Source: Streptomyces mangrovisoli
Lineage (GTDB): Bacteria; Actinomycetota; Actinomycetes; Streptomycetales; Streptomycetaceae
Assembly (NCBI RefSeq): GCF_000974985.2
Contig: NZ_LAVA02000021.1
Location: 1-64,000, forward strand
DNA: 64,000 nucleotides
Direction: 5' to 3'
The translations under genes were made by a program, and so were the position numbers. Positions 27,283 through 36,050 of the stretch are shown piece after piece. Below the pieces are notes generated by a model. The model was not told the origin of the DNA. It saw only the letters and a program-made list of their open reading frames with translations, and searched no databases. Numbering within the stretch: position 1 is the stretch's first letter; the number at the start of each line of letters is the position of its first letter.

Positions 27283-29430
27283 GTGATGTCGGAGGACCGG
27301 ACGGTCACGGTACGCGCGCTGCTGGACGCGGTGCGGGGCGAGGGCCGTACCTCGCTGACCGCCCCCGAGGGCAAGGTGATCGCCGAGGCGTACGGGATCG
27401 CCGTACCCGGCGAGGAGTTGGCGCGGGACGTCGAGGAGGCGGTCGCGGCGGCGGCGCGGTTCGGCGGGCCCGTGGTCCTGAAGATCGTGTCGCCGGACAT
27501 CCTGCACAAGACCGAGGCGGGCGGGGTCGTCGTCGGCGTCGAGGGCGCCACGGACGTGCGCAACGCCTTCCGCGCGATCGTCGCCAACGCCCGCGCCCAC
27601 GACCCCGCCGCCCGCATCGAGGGCGTGCAGGTGCAGGAACTGCTGCCGGCCGGGCAGGAGGTGATCGTCGGCGCCGTCACCGACCCGACGTTCGGGAAGG
27701 TCGTCGCGTTCGGGCTCGGCGGGGTGCTGGTCGAGGTGCTGAAGGACGTCACCTTCCGGCTGGCGCCGGTCACCGCCGACGAGGCGCTGTCGATGCTGGA
27801 CTCGATCCGTGCGGCCCAGGTGCTGCGCGGGGTGCGCGGACAGGCCGGGGTGGACCGCTGGGCGGTCGCCGAGCAGATCCGCCGGGTCTCCCAACTCGTC
27901 GCGGACTTCCCGGAGATCGCCGAGGTCGACCTCAACCCGGTGATCGCGACGCCCGAGGGCGCCCTCGCCGCCGACATCCGGGTGATCCTCGCCGAGCGGC
28001 AGCCGCCGCCCCGCCGGACGTACACCCGCGACGAGATCCTCGGCTCGATGCGCCGGCTGATGCAGCCGCGGTCGGTGGCGGTGATCGGCGCGTCGAACGA
28101 GGCCGGGAAGATCGGCAATTCGGTGATGCACAACCTCGTCGACGGCGGCTTCGCCGGGGACATCCACCCGGTGAACCCGAAGGCCGACGACATCCTCGGG
28201 CGCAAGGCGTACGCGAGCGTCGCGGACGTGCCCGGCGAGGTGGACGTGGCGGTCTTCGCGATCCCGGCGCGGCTGGTGCCCGCGGCCCTGGGGGAGGTGG
28301 GGCGCAGGCGGATACCGAACGCCGTGCTCATCCCGTCCGGGTTCGCGGAGACCGGCGAACACGCCCTCCAGGACGAGATCGTGGCCATCGCCGAGCGGCA
28401 CGGCGTCCGGCTGCTCGGGCCCAACATCTACGGCTACTACTCCACTTGGCACGACCTGTGCGCCACCTTCTGCACGCCGTACGACGTCAAGGGCCCGGTG
28501 GCGCTGACCTCGCAGTCGGGCGGCATCGGCATGGCGATCCTGGGTTTCGCCCGCACGACGCGGACCGGGGTGTCGGCGATCGTCGGCCTCGGCAACAAGT
28601 CCGATCTCGACGAGGACGACCTGCTGACCTGGTTCGGCGAGGACCCGCACACCGAGTGCATCGCGATGCACCTGGAGGACCTCAAGGACGGCCGCGCGTT
28701 CGTGGCGGCGGCCCGCGCGACCGTGCCGCGCAAACCGGTGGTGGTGCTCAAGGCGGGCCGTACGGCCGCCGGGGCGCGGGCGGCCGGCTCGCACACCGGG
28801 GCGCTCGCCGGGGACGACAAGGTCTACGACGACATCCTGCGCCAGGCGGGCGTCATCCGGGCGCCCGGCCTCGCCGACATGCTGGAGTACGCCCGCGCGC
28901 TGCCCGTCCTGCCCACCCCGCGCGGCGACAACGTCGTGATCATCACCGGCGCGGGCGGCAGCGGGGTGCTGCTGTCGGACGCGGTGACGGACAACGGCCT
29001 GTCCCTGATGGAGATCCCGCCCGACCTCGACGAGGCGTTCCGCCGGTTCATCCCGCCGTTCGGGGCGGCCGGCAACCCGGTGGACATCACCGGGGGCGAG
29101 CCGCCGTCGACGTACGAGGCGACGATCCGGCTCGGCATGGAGGATCCGCGGGTCCACGCGCTGGTCCTCGGCTACTGGCACACGATCGTCACGCCTCCCA
29201 TGGTGTTCGCGGAGCTCACCGCGCGCGTGGTGGCCGAGTTCCGCGAACGCGGCGTCGAGAAGCCGGTGGTGGCCTCCCTCGCCGGTGACGTGGAGGTCGA
29301 GGAGGCCTGCCAGTACCTCTTCGAACGGGGCGTCGTGGCGTACCCGTACACGACGGAACGGCCGGTGGCCGTGCTCGGCGCGAAGTACCGCTGGGCGCGC
29401 GCGGCGGGGGCCTTGGGGGGCGGTTCATGA
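27283..29430 (+). CDS. ADP-forming acyl-CoA synthetase (fused beta-alpha)
   Basis: A 715-residue acid-CoA ligase (ADP-forming), related to archaeal acetyl-CoA synthetase. The order is ATP-grasp first (residues about 20-235, VVLKIVSPDILHKTEAGGVV), then a CoA-binding domain (about 250-370, SVAVIGASNEAGKIGNSVM). Two succinyl-CoA-ligase-like domains follow, with the phosphohistidine loop GSHTGALAGDDKVYD. This beta-alpha order is the reverse of the common alpha-beta fusion. It can run either way. In this setting it could conserve energy by turning formyl-CoA into formate plus ATP, or activate oxalate, but both are inference. It starts 1 bp after frc, with GTG at 27283 or ATG at 27286. Confidence 0.87.
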   Translation: MMSEDRTVTVRALLDAVRGEGRTSLTAPEGKVIAEAYGIAVPGEELARDVEEAVAAAARFGGPVVLKIVSPDILHKTEAGGVVVGVEGATDVRNAFRAIVANARAHDPAARIEGVQVQELLPAGQEVIVGAVTDPTFGKVVAFGLGGVLVEVLKDVTFRLAPVTADEALSMLDSIRAAQVLRGVRGQAGVDRWAVAEQIRRVSQLVADFPEIAEVDLNPVIATPEGALAADIRVILAERQPPPRRTYTRDEILGSMRRLMQPRSVAVIGASNEAGKIGNSVMHNLVDGGFAGDIHPVNPKADDILGRKAYASVADVPGEVDVAVFAIPARLVPAALGEVGRRRIPNAVLIPSGFAETGEHALQDEIVAIAERHGVRLLGPNIYGYYSTWHDLCATFCTPYDVKGPVALTSQSGGIGMAILGFARTTRTGVSAIVGLGNKSDLDEDDLLTWFGEDPHTECIAMHLEDLKDGRAFVAAARATVPRKPVVVLKAGRTAAGARAAGSHTGALAGDDKVYDDILRQAGVIRAPGLADMLEYARALPVLPTPRGDNVVIITGAGGSGVLLSDAVTDNGLSLMEIPPDLDEAFRRFIPPFGAAGNPVDITGGEPPSTYEATIRLGMEDPRVHALVLGYWHTIVTPPMVFAELTARVVAEFRERGVEKPVVASLAGDVEVEEACQYLFERGVVAYPYTTERPVAVLGAKYRWARAAGALGGGS

Positions 29431-29553
29431 GGTGAGAGACGCGGGGGCGGGCCGACGGTGCGCGTCGGCCGGCCCCGGGACCCGTGCGCGCACGAAAGGC
29501 AACGGACAGGGGGCGCTGGCCAGTTCTTTCGACGCAAGGGGTGCGAAGCAGTC

Positions 29554-30930
29554 ATGACGATGACCGAGTGTCCGGGGCCCGTCGCCGCCAGGGAGGTGAC
29601 GGACCGGCACGGCCGCGTGTACCGCATCGGGGAGACCGACGACGATCTCCTGGGCCGCGCACGCGGGTGGATGGCCGCCCTGCCCTGGACGGGCACGGCG
29701 GGGATCGGCGCCGCCGAGGCCGCGTTCGCCGCGGCGGCGGCTCCGCCGCACGGGACCGGGTGGTGGGGCGACGGGCGCCTGTGGTGGCCCGCGGGCGTGT
29801 GGCTGGTCTGCCGGGCGGCCGTGGCGCTGCCCGCCGGCCGGCTGCGGGAGCGCGGACGGCTCCCCGCGCGGGCGGCGGTGCCGGTCGGGGCGCTGGTGGC
29901 GCTGCTGTGCTGTCCGGCCGTGGCGTTCGCGCCGCACGCCCCCGCCGCGCGGGCCCTGTTCGCGGTGGGCGGCGGCCTCGCCGCGGGCCTGGTGCAGGCG
30001 ACCTGTGTGAGCACGGCCGCCAAGTGGCATCCGGAGCGGCGGGGCGCGCGGACCGGCCTCGTGGCCGGCGGACTCACCTGCGGGGCCGCCCCGTTGGTGC
30101 TGCTCGCCGTCGCCGGACCGGACCCGGGCGGCCACCGTACGGCATGGGTCGCGGCGGGCGCCGCGCTGTGCCTGCTGGTGGCCGCGGCCGGGCGGGAGTT
30201 GCGGGACCCACCCCCGAACTGGTGGCCCGCGCACGCCGATCCGCGCCGGGTCCCGCGCGATCCGCGCGAGCGCCGGGCACGGGCGAAGAATCCGCCCGCG
30301 GTACGGCAGTTCGGCCCGCGGGAGGCGATCCGCACGCCCGCGCTGTGGCTGATGTGGTGCGTGCTGGGCACGGCCGGTGCCGGCGTCCTCGGAGCCGCCG
30401 TCCGGGTGGTGTCCGGCGCGGGCGGGGAGTTCGGCGGCCGGACCGTCGCGGCCGCGGTGTGCGGGGCGGTCCTCGCCGCGGGGCTCGGCGGCGCGCTGTT
30501 CGGACGGCTCTCCGACGGCCTCGGCCGCCGTACGGCGCTGGTGGCCGCGTGTCTGCTGCCGGCCGCGGCCGGGTTCGCCCCGGCGGCCCTCCCCCGGGGC
30601 GGCGGCACCGCGCTGTTCCTGTGCTGCGCGGCGCTGTCGGGTCTCGCCGGCGGGGCGGTGGGGCCGCTGCTGGCCGCGATGACGGCGGACTGCTTCGGCG
30701 AGAACGCCCTGGCGTCCGTGCACGGCGTCGTCCGCACCGCGGGGCTGCTCCCCGGCCTCGCCGTATGCGCCCCGGGCACGGTCGCCGGGGCAGAAGGGCA
30801 CCTCGGCGTGCTCATGGGCTGTGCCGGCCTGCTCGCGGCGGCACTGGCCACCTTCCTCAGGGCGCCGGGCGGACACCGGATCCGGCGCATCGTCCCCAAC
30901 CCGCATCCGCTCGGCGAGGAGATGGCGTGA
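29554..30930 (+). CDS. OFA/OxlT-like MFS transporter, diverged paralogue
   Basis: A 458-residue multi-pass membrane protein and clear paralogue of the next gene. Both start with a VTD.HGRVYR.GETD.D.LG motif, contain P.GWLRE/PAGRLRE and KW.PERRGARTG, share DPPPNWWPA/DPPKNWWPA, and end the central loop with KNPPAVRQF. The copy here is shorter in several helices, very Ala/Gly-rich, and lacks many polar and aromatic residues kept in the neighbour, so its transport function is doubtful. The reading frame is intact and it sits 1 bp before the next gene, so it is probably translated. It could be a diverging exchanger, a regulatory subunit or a decaying duplicate. Confidence 0.8.
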   Translation: MTMTECPGPVAAREVTDRHGRVYRIGETDDDLLGRARGWMAALPWTGTAGIGAAEAAFAAAAAPPHGTGWWGDGRLWWPAGVWLVCRAAVALPAGRLRERGRLPARAAVPVGALVALLCCPAVAFAPHAPAARALFAVGGGLAAGLVQATCVSTAAKWHPERRGARTGLVAGGLTCGAAPLVLLAVAGPDPGGHRTAWVAAGAALCLLVAAAGRELRDPPPNWWPAHADPRRVPRDPRERRARAKNPPAVRQFGPREAIRTPALWLMWCVLGTAGAGVLGAAVRVVSGAGGEFGGRTVAAAVCGAVLAAGLGGALFGRLSDGLGRRTALVAACLLPAAAGFAPAALPRGGGTALFLCCAALSGLAGGAVGPLLAAMTADCFGENALASVHGVVRTAGLLPGLAVCAPGTVAGAEGHLGVLMGCAGLLAAALATFLRAPGGHRIRRIVPNPHPLGEEMA

Positions 30931-30931
30931 C

Positions 30932-32344
30932 ATGACCGCAGAACCCATGGCAACCGGCAGCAGTTCACCGGCCGAACCCGGCGCCGCCGGCCGCACCTAC
31001 CGCGAAGTGACCGACGTGCACGGGCGCGTCTACCGGGTCGGCGAGACCGACCGCGACATCCTCGGCCACTCCCGCTCCCTGATGATGTGGCTGCCCTGGC
31101 TCACCATGATGGCCATCAGCGTCTTCGAGTACGCGTACGGCTCCGCGGAGGACACCCTGTCCGACGCGCACGGCTGGACGCAGAGCAACACCTTCTGGAT
31201 CCTCAGCGTCTGGGTGTTCTTCCAGGCCGGCATCGCCTTCCCCGCGGGCTGGCTGCGCGAGAAGGGCCTGCTGACGGCGCGCGCGGCGATGTTCACCGGC
31301 TCGGCGCTGTGCCTGGTCGGCTTCCTGTCCCTGTCGCATCTGCACAACGTGCTGCTGGCGATCCTCGGCTTCGGCGTGGTCGGCGGCATCGGCGCCGGGC
31401 TGATCTACGCGACCTGCATCAACATGGTCGGCAAGTGGTTCCCCGAACGGCGCGGCGCCCGCACCGGGTTCGTCAACGGCGGCTTCGCGTACGGCTCGCT
31501 GCCGTTCATCTTCATCTTCAACTACGCCTTCGACACCGGCAATTACCACACGGTGCTGGACCTGATCGGCTGCTACATCATGATCGTCGTGTTCGCCTCC
31601 GCGTTCTTCTTCAAGGACCCGCCGAAGAACTGGTGGCCCGCGGACGTCGACCCGCTGAAGTACGCCGCGGCGGCCCGCGGCACGACGGCGGCGGCTTCGA
31701 AGAACCCGCCCGCGGTACGGCAGTTCACGCCGAAGGAGGCCATCAGGACCGGGATGCTGCCACTGATGTGGGTGTCCATCGTGATGACCGCGGGCGTGTC
31801 GATCTTCGGCATATCGTTCCAGGTCGACTACGCCAAGGACGTCGGCTTCGGCCCGCTGGTGGCCGCGTCCTCGATGGGCGTCATGGCCGTCATCAACGGC
31901 GTGGGGCGCGGCGCGGTGGGCTGGCTGTCGGACCGGTGGGGCCGCAAGCCGACGCTGGTGTTCGTCATCGTCGTGCTGGGTCTCGCCCAGTTCGGGGTGA
32001 TCCTCGCCGGTGAGATGAAGAGCGAGTGGCTGTTCCTGGCCTTCGCCTTCCTCTCCGGCTTCGGCGGCGGCGCGTTCTACCCGATGTTCGCGGCGCTGAC
32101 GCCGGACTACTTCGGGGAGAACTACAACGCCACCAACTACGGCCTGGTGTACAGCGGAAAGCTGATCAGCGGCCTGTTCGGCGGCGGCCTCGGCTCCATG
32201 GTGGTCGCGGCCTGGGGCTACAACGGGGCCTACGCGCTGGCGGGCGGGGTCTCGATGGTCGCGGCGGCGATCGCGCTGCTGCTGCGGCAGCCGGGGCACG
32301 CCGCCGGCGCCGTACCGCCACCGCGGGCCGCCACGACGGGCTGA
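30932..32344 (+). CDS. OFA-family MFS transporter (oxalate/formate antiporter-like)
   Basis: A 470-residue major facilitator with about 12 membrane segments. It belongs to the oxalate:formate antiporter (OFA) family typified by Oxalobacter OxlT, shown by FGVVGGIGAGLIYATCINMVGKWF and RRGARTGFVNGGFAYGS, and by the C-terminal GGGAFYPMFAALTPDYFGEN. It carries an N-terminal cytoplasmic extension starting with VTDVHGRVYRVGETD, seen also in its paralogue. It would import oxalate, possibly in exchange for formate or carbonate. The gene closes the five-gene run beginning with the decarboxylase and is followed by a strong hairpin. Confidence 0.9.
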   Translation: MTAEPMATGSSSPAEPGAAGRTYREVTDVHGRVYRVGETDRDILGHSRSLMMWLPWLTMMAISVFEYAYGSAEDTLSDAHGWTQSNTFWILSVWVFFQAGIAFPAGWLREKGLLTARAAMFTGSALCLVGFLSLSHLHNVLLAILGFGVVGGIGAGLIYATCINMVGKWFPERRGARTGFVNGGFAYGSLPFIFIFNYAFDTGNYHTVLDLIGCYIMIVVFASAFFFKDPPKNWWPADVDPLKYAAAARGTTAAASKNPPAVRQFTPKEAIRTGMLPLMWVSIVMTAGVSIFGISFQVDYAKDVGFGPLVAASSMGVMAVINGVGRGAVGWLSDRWGRKPTLVFVIVVLGLAQFGVILAGEMKSEWLFLAFAFLSGFGGGAFYPMFAALTPDYFGENYNATNYGLVYSGKLISGLFGGGLGSMVVAAWGYNGAYALAGGVSMVAAAIALLLRQPGHAAGAVPPPRAATTG

Positions 32345-32395
32345 CCGCCGCGCCTTCCCCCGCGGCCCGCACCCCTCTCTCCGCGGCCCGTACGT

Positions 32396-32427
32396 CCCCC
32401 CGCGGCCGGTCACCCGGCCGTGGGGGG
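32396..32427. terminator. Bidirectional hairpin between transporter and GntR genes
   Basis: 14-bp arms (CCCCCCGCGGCCGG / CCGGCCGTGGGGGG, one G-T pair) with loop TCAC lie between two convergent genes. It probably ends both transcripts. Confidence 0.8.
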
Positions 32428-32445
32428 ACGGTCGTCCGGGGCGGG

Positions 32446-33123
32446 TCAGGACGGGTCGCGGTCCAGGTAGGAGCGGCGGGTGTGTTCGGTGTGCTCGCGC
32501 ATCAGCTCGGTGGCGCGCTGCTCGTCGCGGGCCTCGATCGCCGCGATGAGCGCGCGGTGCTCGATCCACGACTGGTGGCCGCGCTGCCGGGCGACCGGGG
32601 TGTAGTACCAGCGCACCCGGCGGTCGACCTGGGCGGCCAGTTCGGCGAGGACGGCGTTGCCGGCCAGTTCCATGACGGCGGCGTGGAAGCGGGCGTTGAG
32701 GGCGACGGCGGTCTCCACGTCGTCGTCGGCGACGGCCCGCTCCCCCTGCGCGCACAGCTCGCCCAGCGCCTCGATGCCGGGGCGGCCCGCGTTCGCCGCG
32801 GCGAGGCGGGCCGCCTCGGCCTCCAGCAGGGTGCGGACGGTGAGGAGTTGGTCGGCCTCCGCCTCCGTCGGCTCGTGCACGAACGCGCCCTGCGCGGGCC
32901 GCAGATCGACCCAGCCCTCGGTGTTCAGCCGTTGCAGCGCCTCGCGCACGGGCTGCCGGGAGACCCCGAGATGCCCGGCGAGCTCGCTCTCCACGAGGTG
33001 CTGGCCGGGCCGAAGGGCGCGGGTGGTGATGAGTTCGAGCAGCGCCTCGTAGACGCGGTCGCGCAGCGGGCCGGGACGTTCGAGTCTGGGCACCGCACCC
33101 TGCGGCAGTCCGGTCGACAGCAT
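32446..33123 (-). CDS. GntR/FadR-family (FCD) transcriptional regulator of the oxalate cluster
   Basis: A 225-residue regulator. An N-terminal winged helix-turn-helix (about residues 15-75: DRVYEALLELITTRALRPG, ESELAGHLGVSRQPVREALQRLN) is joined to an all-helical FCD effector domain. The FCD domain has the metal-ligand pattern N..FH (NARFHAAVMEL), EHRALIAAI and REHTEH. Regulators of this type usually respond to small organic acids or acyl-CoAs. It is transcribed against the decarboxylase operon and lies between it and the fdh operon. A sequence matching the proposed operators, GTCTACAGT at 33202, lies 79 bp upstream of its start, so it probably controls itself and the cluster. Confidence 0.9.
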   Translation of the reverse strand: MLSTGLPQGAVPRLERPGPLRDRVYEALLELITTRALRPGQHLVESELAGHLGVSRQPVREALQRLNTEGWVDLRPAQGAFVHEPTEAEADQLLTVRTLLEAEAARLAAANAGRPGIEALGELCAQGERAVADDDVETAVALNARFHAAVMELAGNAVLAELAAQVDRRVRWYYTPVARQRGHQSWIEHRALIAAIEARDEQRATELMREHTEHTRRSYLDRDPS

Positions 33124-33201
33124 CGGTCCCCCTCCTGGGCGACGCCGGTGGGCCGCGGCCGGGCGGCCGGTGTCGCCAAAGGCCAGTATCGATTGTCTTT
33201 C

Positions 33202-33210
33202 GTCTACAGT
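33202..33210. promoter_or_regulatory. Candidate regulator site GTCTACAGT upstream of the GntR gene
   Basis: This 9-mer is the exact reverse complement of the left arm (ACTGTAGAC) of the inverted repeat at 36051 and is followed by a partial direct repeat (CTAC). It lies in the upstream region of the GntR-family gene, fitting autoregulation. Confidence 0.5.
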
Positions 33211-33340
33211 CTACGGCGCACCGGCGGGGCGGGCGGCGTCTCCCGCGTCACACTCGGGGGGCACGCCCCACGGGCTGAGGGGGCAGGCATCACGGGCCCG
33301 GGGGGCAGGCATCACGGGCCCGGGGACACACGCCACTGGC

Positions 33341-34288
33341 TCAGGGGCAGCGGACGACCTGGCCGGCGTACGACAGGTTGCCGCCGAAGCCGAACAGCAG
33401 CACCGGGTCGCCGGTGGAGATCTGGCCCTGCTCGACGAGCTTGGAGAAGGCGAGCGGGATGCTGGCGGCGGAGGTGTTGCCGGACTCGGTGACATCGCGG
33501 GCGACGACCGCGTTGACCGCGCCGATCTTCGTGGCGAGCGGCTCGATGATCCGCAGGTTCGCCTGGTGCAGCACGACGGCGGCGAGGTCCTCGGGCGCGA
33601 GCCCGGCCCGCTCGCAGGCGCGGCGGGCGATGGGCGGCAGCTGGGTGGTGGCCCAGCGGTAGACGCTCTGGCCCTCCTGGGCGAACCGCGGCGGGGTGCC
33701 CTCGATGCGCACGGCGTGCCCCATCTCGGGTACGGAGCCCCACAGCACCGGGCCGATGCCGGCGTCCTCGCCGGGCCGGGCGGCCTCGACCACGGCGGCG
33801 CCCGCGCCGTCGCCGACGAGGACGCAGGTGGTGCGGTCGCTCCAGTCGGTCACCTCGGACATCTTGTCGGCGCCGATGACCAGGGCGCGCGTGGCGGCAC
33901 CGGCCCGCACCGTGTGGTCGGCCGTCGCGAGCGCGTGGGTGAAGCCCGCGCAGACCACGTTGATGTCCATCGCGGCGGGCTGCGGCACGCCGAGCCGGGC
34001 GGCGACCCGGGCGGCCATGTTCGGGGAGCGGTCGATGGCGGTGGAGGTGGCCACCAGCACGAGGTCGATGTCGCCGGGGGCGAGCCCGGCCGCGGCGAGC
34101 GCCTTGGCGGCGGCGTGCGCGGCCAGCTCGTCGACGGGCTCGTCCGGGCCCGCGATGTGCCGCGTGGTGATGCCGACCCGGGACCTGATCCACTCGTCGC
34201 TGGTGTCGACCATGCCCGCCAGGTCCTCGTTGGTGAGTACCTTGGCGGGCTGGTAGTGGCCGACGGCGGCGATGCGCGAGCCGTTCAT
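33341..34288 (-). CDS. 3-oxoacyl-ACP synthase III (FabH-like)
   Basis: A 315-residue KAS III of the thiolase fold that joins an acyl-CoA starter to malonyl-ACP. The catalytic triad is intact: Cys in INVVCAGFTH, His in VVLHQANLRI and Asn in ESGNTSAAS. Length and the terminal FGFGGNLSYAG are typical. It is presumably a secondary paralogue of the housekeeping fabH, and such copies often serve specialised lipid or polyketide chemistry. It lies among the oxalate genes, in the same direction as the GntR gene, with no obvious role there. A different acyl-CoA (for example one that spares or traps CoA esters) would be speculation. Confidence 0.92.
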   Translation of the reverse strand: MNGSRIAAVGHYQPAKVLTNEDLAGMVDTSDEWIRSRVGITTRHIAGPDEPVDELAAHAAAKALAAAGLAPGDIDLVLVATSTAIDRSPNMAARVAARLGVPQPAAMDINVVCAGFTHALATADHTVRAGAATRALVIGADKMSEVTDWSDRTTCVLVGDGAGAAVVEAARPGEDAGIGPVLWGSVPEMGHAVRIEGTPPRFAQEGQSVYRWATTQLPPIARRACERAGLAPEDLAAVVLHQANLRIIEPLATKIGAVNAVVARDVTESGNTSAASIPLAFSKLVEQGQISTGDPVLLFGFGGNLSYAGQVVRCP

Positions 34289-34424
34289 GGGGGTCCCCCT
34301 CGGTGCCTTGTGTAGCGGGATCCACCAGTCTTGTCAGTGACTCGCGGGTACGGCGGCAGGTGATGCCACAGGAAACGGGCGTCCGTCTTGTCGGCTTCCG
34401 TCAGACTCTCGGACGCCCGAACAT

Positions 34425-34577
34425 TCACCCCGTGAACAACTGTGTCGCCTTCTGTACGAGCTCGTAGACGCCGTAGACCAGCGGTGCCCCCACCCAGAGC
34501 CAGGCGAAGGCGACGAGGGGACGGCGGTCGGGGCCCGCTGCGGGCTCAGGCGGACTCGGGCTGCTGTCGGACGACAT
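34425..34577 (-). CDS. Small membrane protein, MFS transporter small-subunit type
   Basis: A 50-residue protein with a Pro/Ser-rich polar N-terminus and one hydrophobic helix (about residues 21-38, LVAFAWLWVGAPLVYGVY) followed by ELVQKATQLFTG. GAGGGAGG lies 6-13 bp before the ATG, an excellent ribosome site. The gene overlaps the last 32 bp of the OFA-type transporter gene in another frame, so it is coupled to it. Tiny proteins of this kind accompany OFA transporters in actinobacteria and are annotated as small subunits, but their role is not established. It is complete although the transporter gene upstream is interrupted. Confidence 0.75.
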   Translation of the reverse strand: MSSDSSPSPPEPAAGPDRRPLVAFAWLWVGAPLVYGVYELVQKATQLFTG

Positions 34578-35877
34578 CGGCTGCCTCCCTCGGTGCGGGG
34601 ACGTGATGGCGGGGGTGGACGGGCCGGACGAACTCGTTGGCGATCAGGCCGACGACGAGCAGTCCGATCATGATGCCGAACGACAGCGTGTACAGGGACG
34701 CGCCCGACCTGCCCGCGTCCTTCTGCCGGTCGGCGATCCAGTTGACGATCAGCGGGCCGAGCACGCCGGCCGTGGACCAGGCGGTGAGCAGCCGGCCGTG
34801 GATCGCGCCGACCTGGTGGGCGCCGAAGAGGTCCTTCAGATAGGCGGGCACGGTGGCGAACCCGCCGCCGTAGAACGACAGGATGACGAGCGCGCACAGC
34901 ACGAACAGCGGCTTGGACGCGTCGCCGAACAGGGCGAGGACCAGGTACATGAGCGCGCCGGCGCCCAGGTAGAGCCGGTAGATGTTCTTGCGGCCGATCA
35001 GGTCGGAGGTGGAGGACCAGCCGATGCGGCCGGCCATGTTGGCCGCCGAGAGCAGGGCGACGAACCCCGCGGCGGCGGACGCGGAGACGGGGGCCGAGCT
35101 GTCCGCGAAGAAGTCCGTGATCATCGGGGCGGCCTTCTCCAGGATGCCGATGCCCGCGGTGACGTTGGTGCACAGCACGATCCACAGGCACCAGAACTGC
35201 GGGGTGCGCAGCGCGCCGGCGGCGGAGACCCGGACGCCGGTGACGGCGGCGGGCCCGTCGGCGGCGGCCTCCTGCGGCCGCGGGACGCGCACGAGCAGCA
35301 CGCCGAGCGACATGAAGACGGCGTACGACAGTCCGAGGACGAGGAAGGCGAGGGCGATCCCCGAGTGGCCGGTGCCGAAGGAGGAGAGCATCTGCGCCGA
35401 CCAGGGCGAGGCGATCAGGGCGCCGCCGCCGAAGCCCATGATGGCGATGCCGGTCGCCATGCCGGGACGGTCGGGGAACCACTTGATGAGGGTGGACACC
35501 GGGGAGATGTAACCGATGCCGAGGCCGATGCCGCCGACGAAGCCCTAGCCGAGGACGATCAGCCAGTACTGCTTCGTCTCGGCGCCGAGCGCGGAGATCA
35601 GGAACCCGGAGGAGAAGCAGACCAGTGCCACGGTCATCGCCCAGCGCGGGCCGTTGCGTTCGACGAGCGTGCCGCCGAACGCGGCCGACAGGCCGAGCAT
35701 CACGATGGCGAGCTGGAAGGGCAGCGCGCTCTCGGTACCGGTGAGGTGCAGCGCCGATTCGAGGGGCGGCTTGAACACGCTCCAGGCGTAGGCCTGGCCG
35801 ATGGCGAGATGGACGGACAGGGCGGCCGGGGGGACGAGCCAACGGCTCCATCCCGGGGGTGCGACGGGAGGGCTCAT
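34546..35877 (-). pseudogene. OFA-family MFS transporter interrupted by an in-frame amber codon
   Basis: A transporter of the OFA/OxlT family of 443 codons that reads through in one frame except for a TAG at codon 111 (35545-35547). Before it, the sequence ends YWLIVLG; after it, GFVGGIGLGIGYISPVSTLI continues exactly as in the family. In the intact neighbour the equivalent stretch is AILGFGVVGGIGAG, so the stop replaces what is probably an aromatic or similar residue in helix 4. Frame, composition and downstream helices are otherwise undamaged, which implies a very recent mutation or a sequencing error. A fragment could restart at GTG 35499. It is divergent from panE and followed by its small membrane partner. 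Confidence 0.88.
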
Positions 35878-36050
35878 GATCCCGGACGGTAGGCAGCGGC
35901 ACGGAAGTTGAGAAGCGGACCGTCGACCGTATGCGGTGAGCGGTATGCGGGCTGCGGTGAACGGTCGACAGGAAGGCGCGCGGGTCGACAGGAAGCCGCG
36001 CACGGATCGGCAGGAAGCCACGCGCGGACCCTTGCCGCCCTCACCGCCAT

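Noticed and set aside
35545-35547. TAG read as pyrrolysine
   Set aside because: No pyrrolysine machinery is seen, the family has no conserved special residue at this position, and Streptomyces does not use this code. Mutation or sequencing error is simpler.
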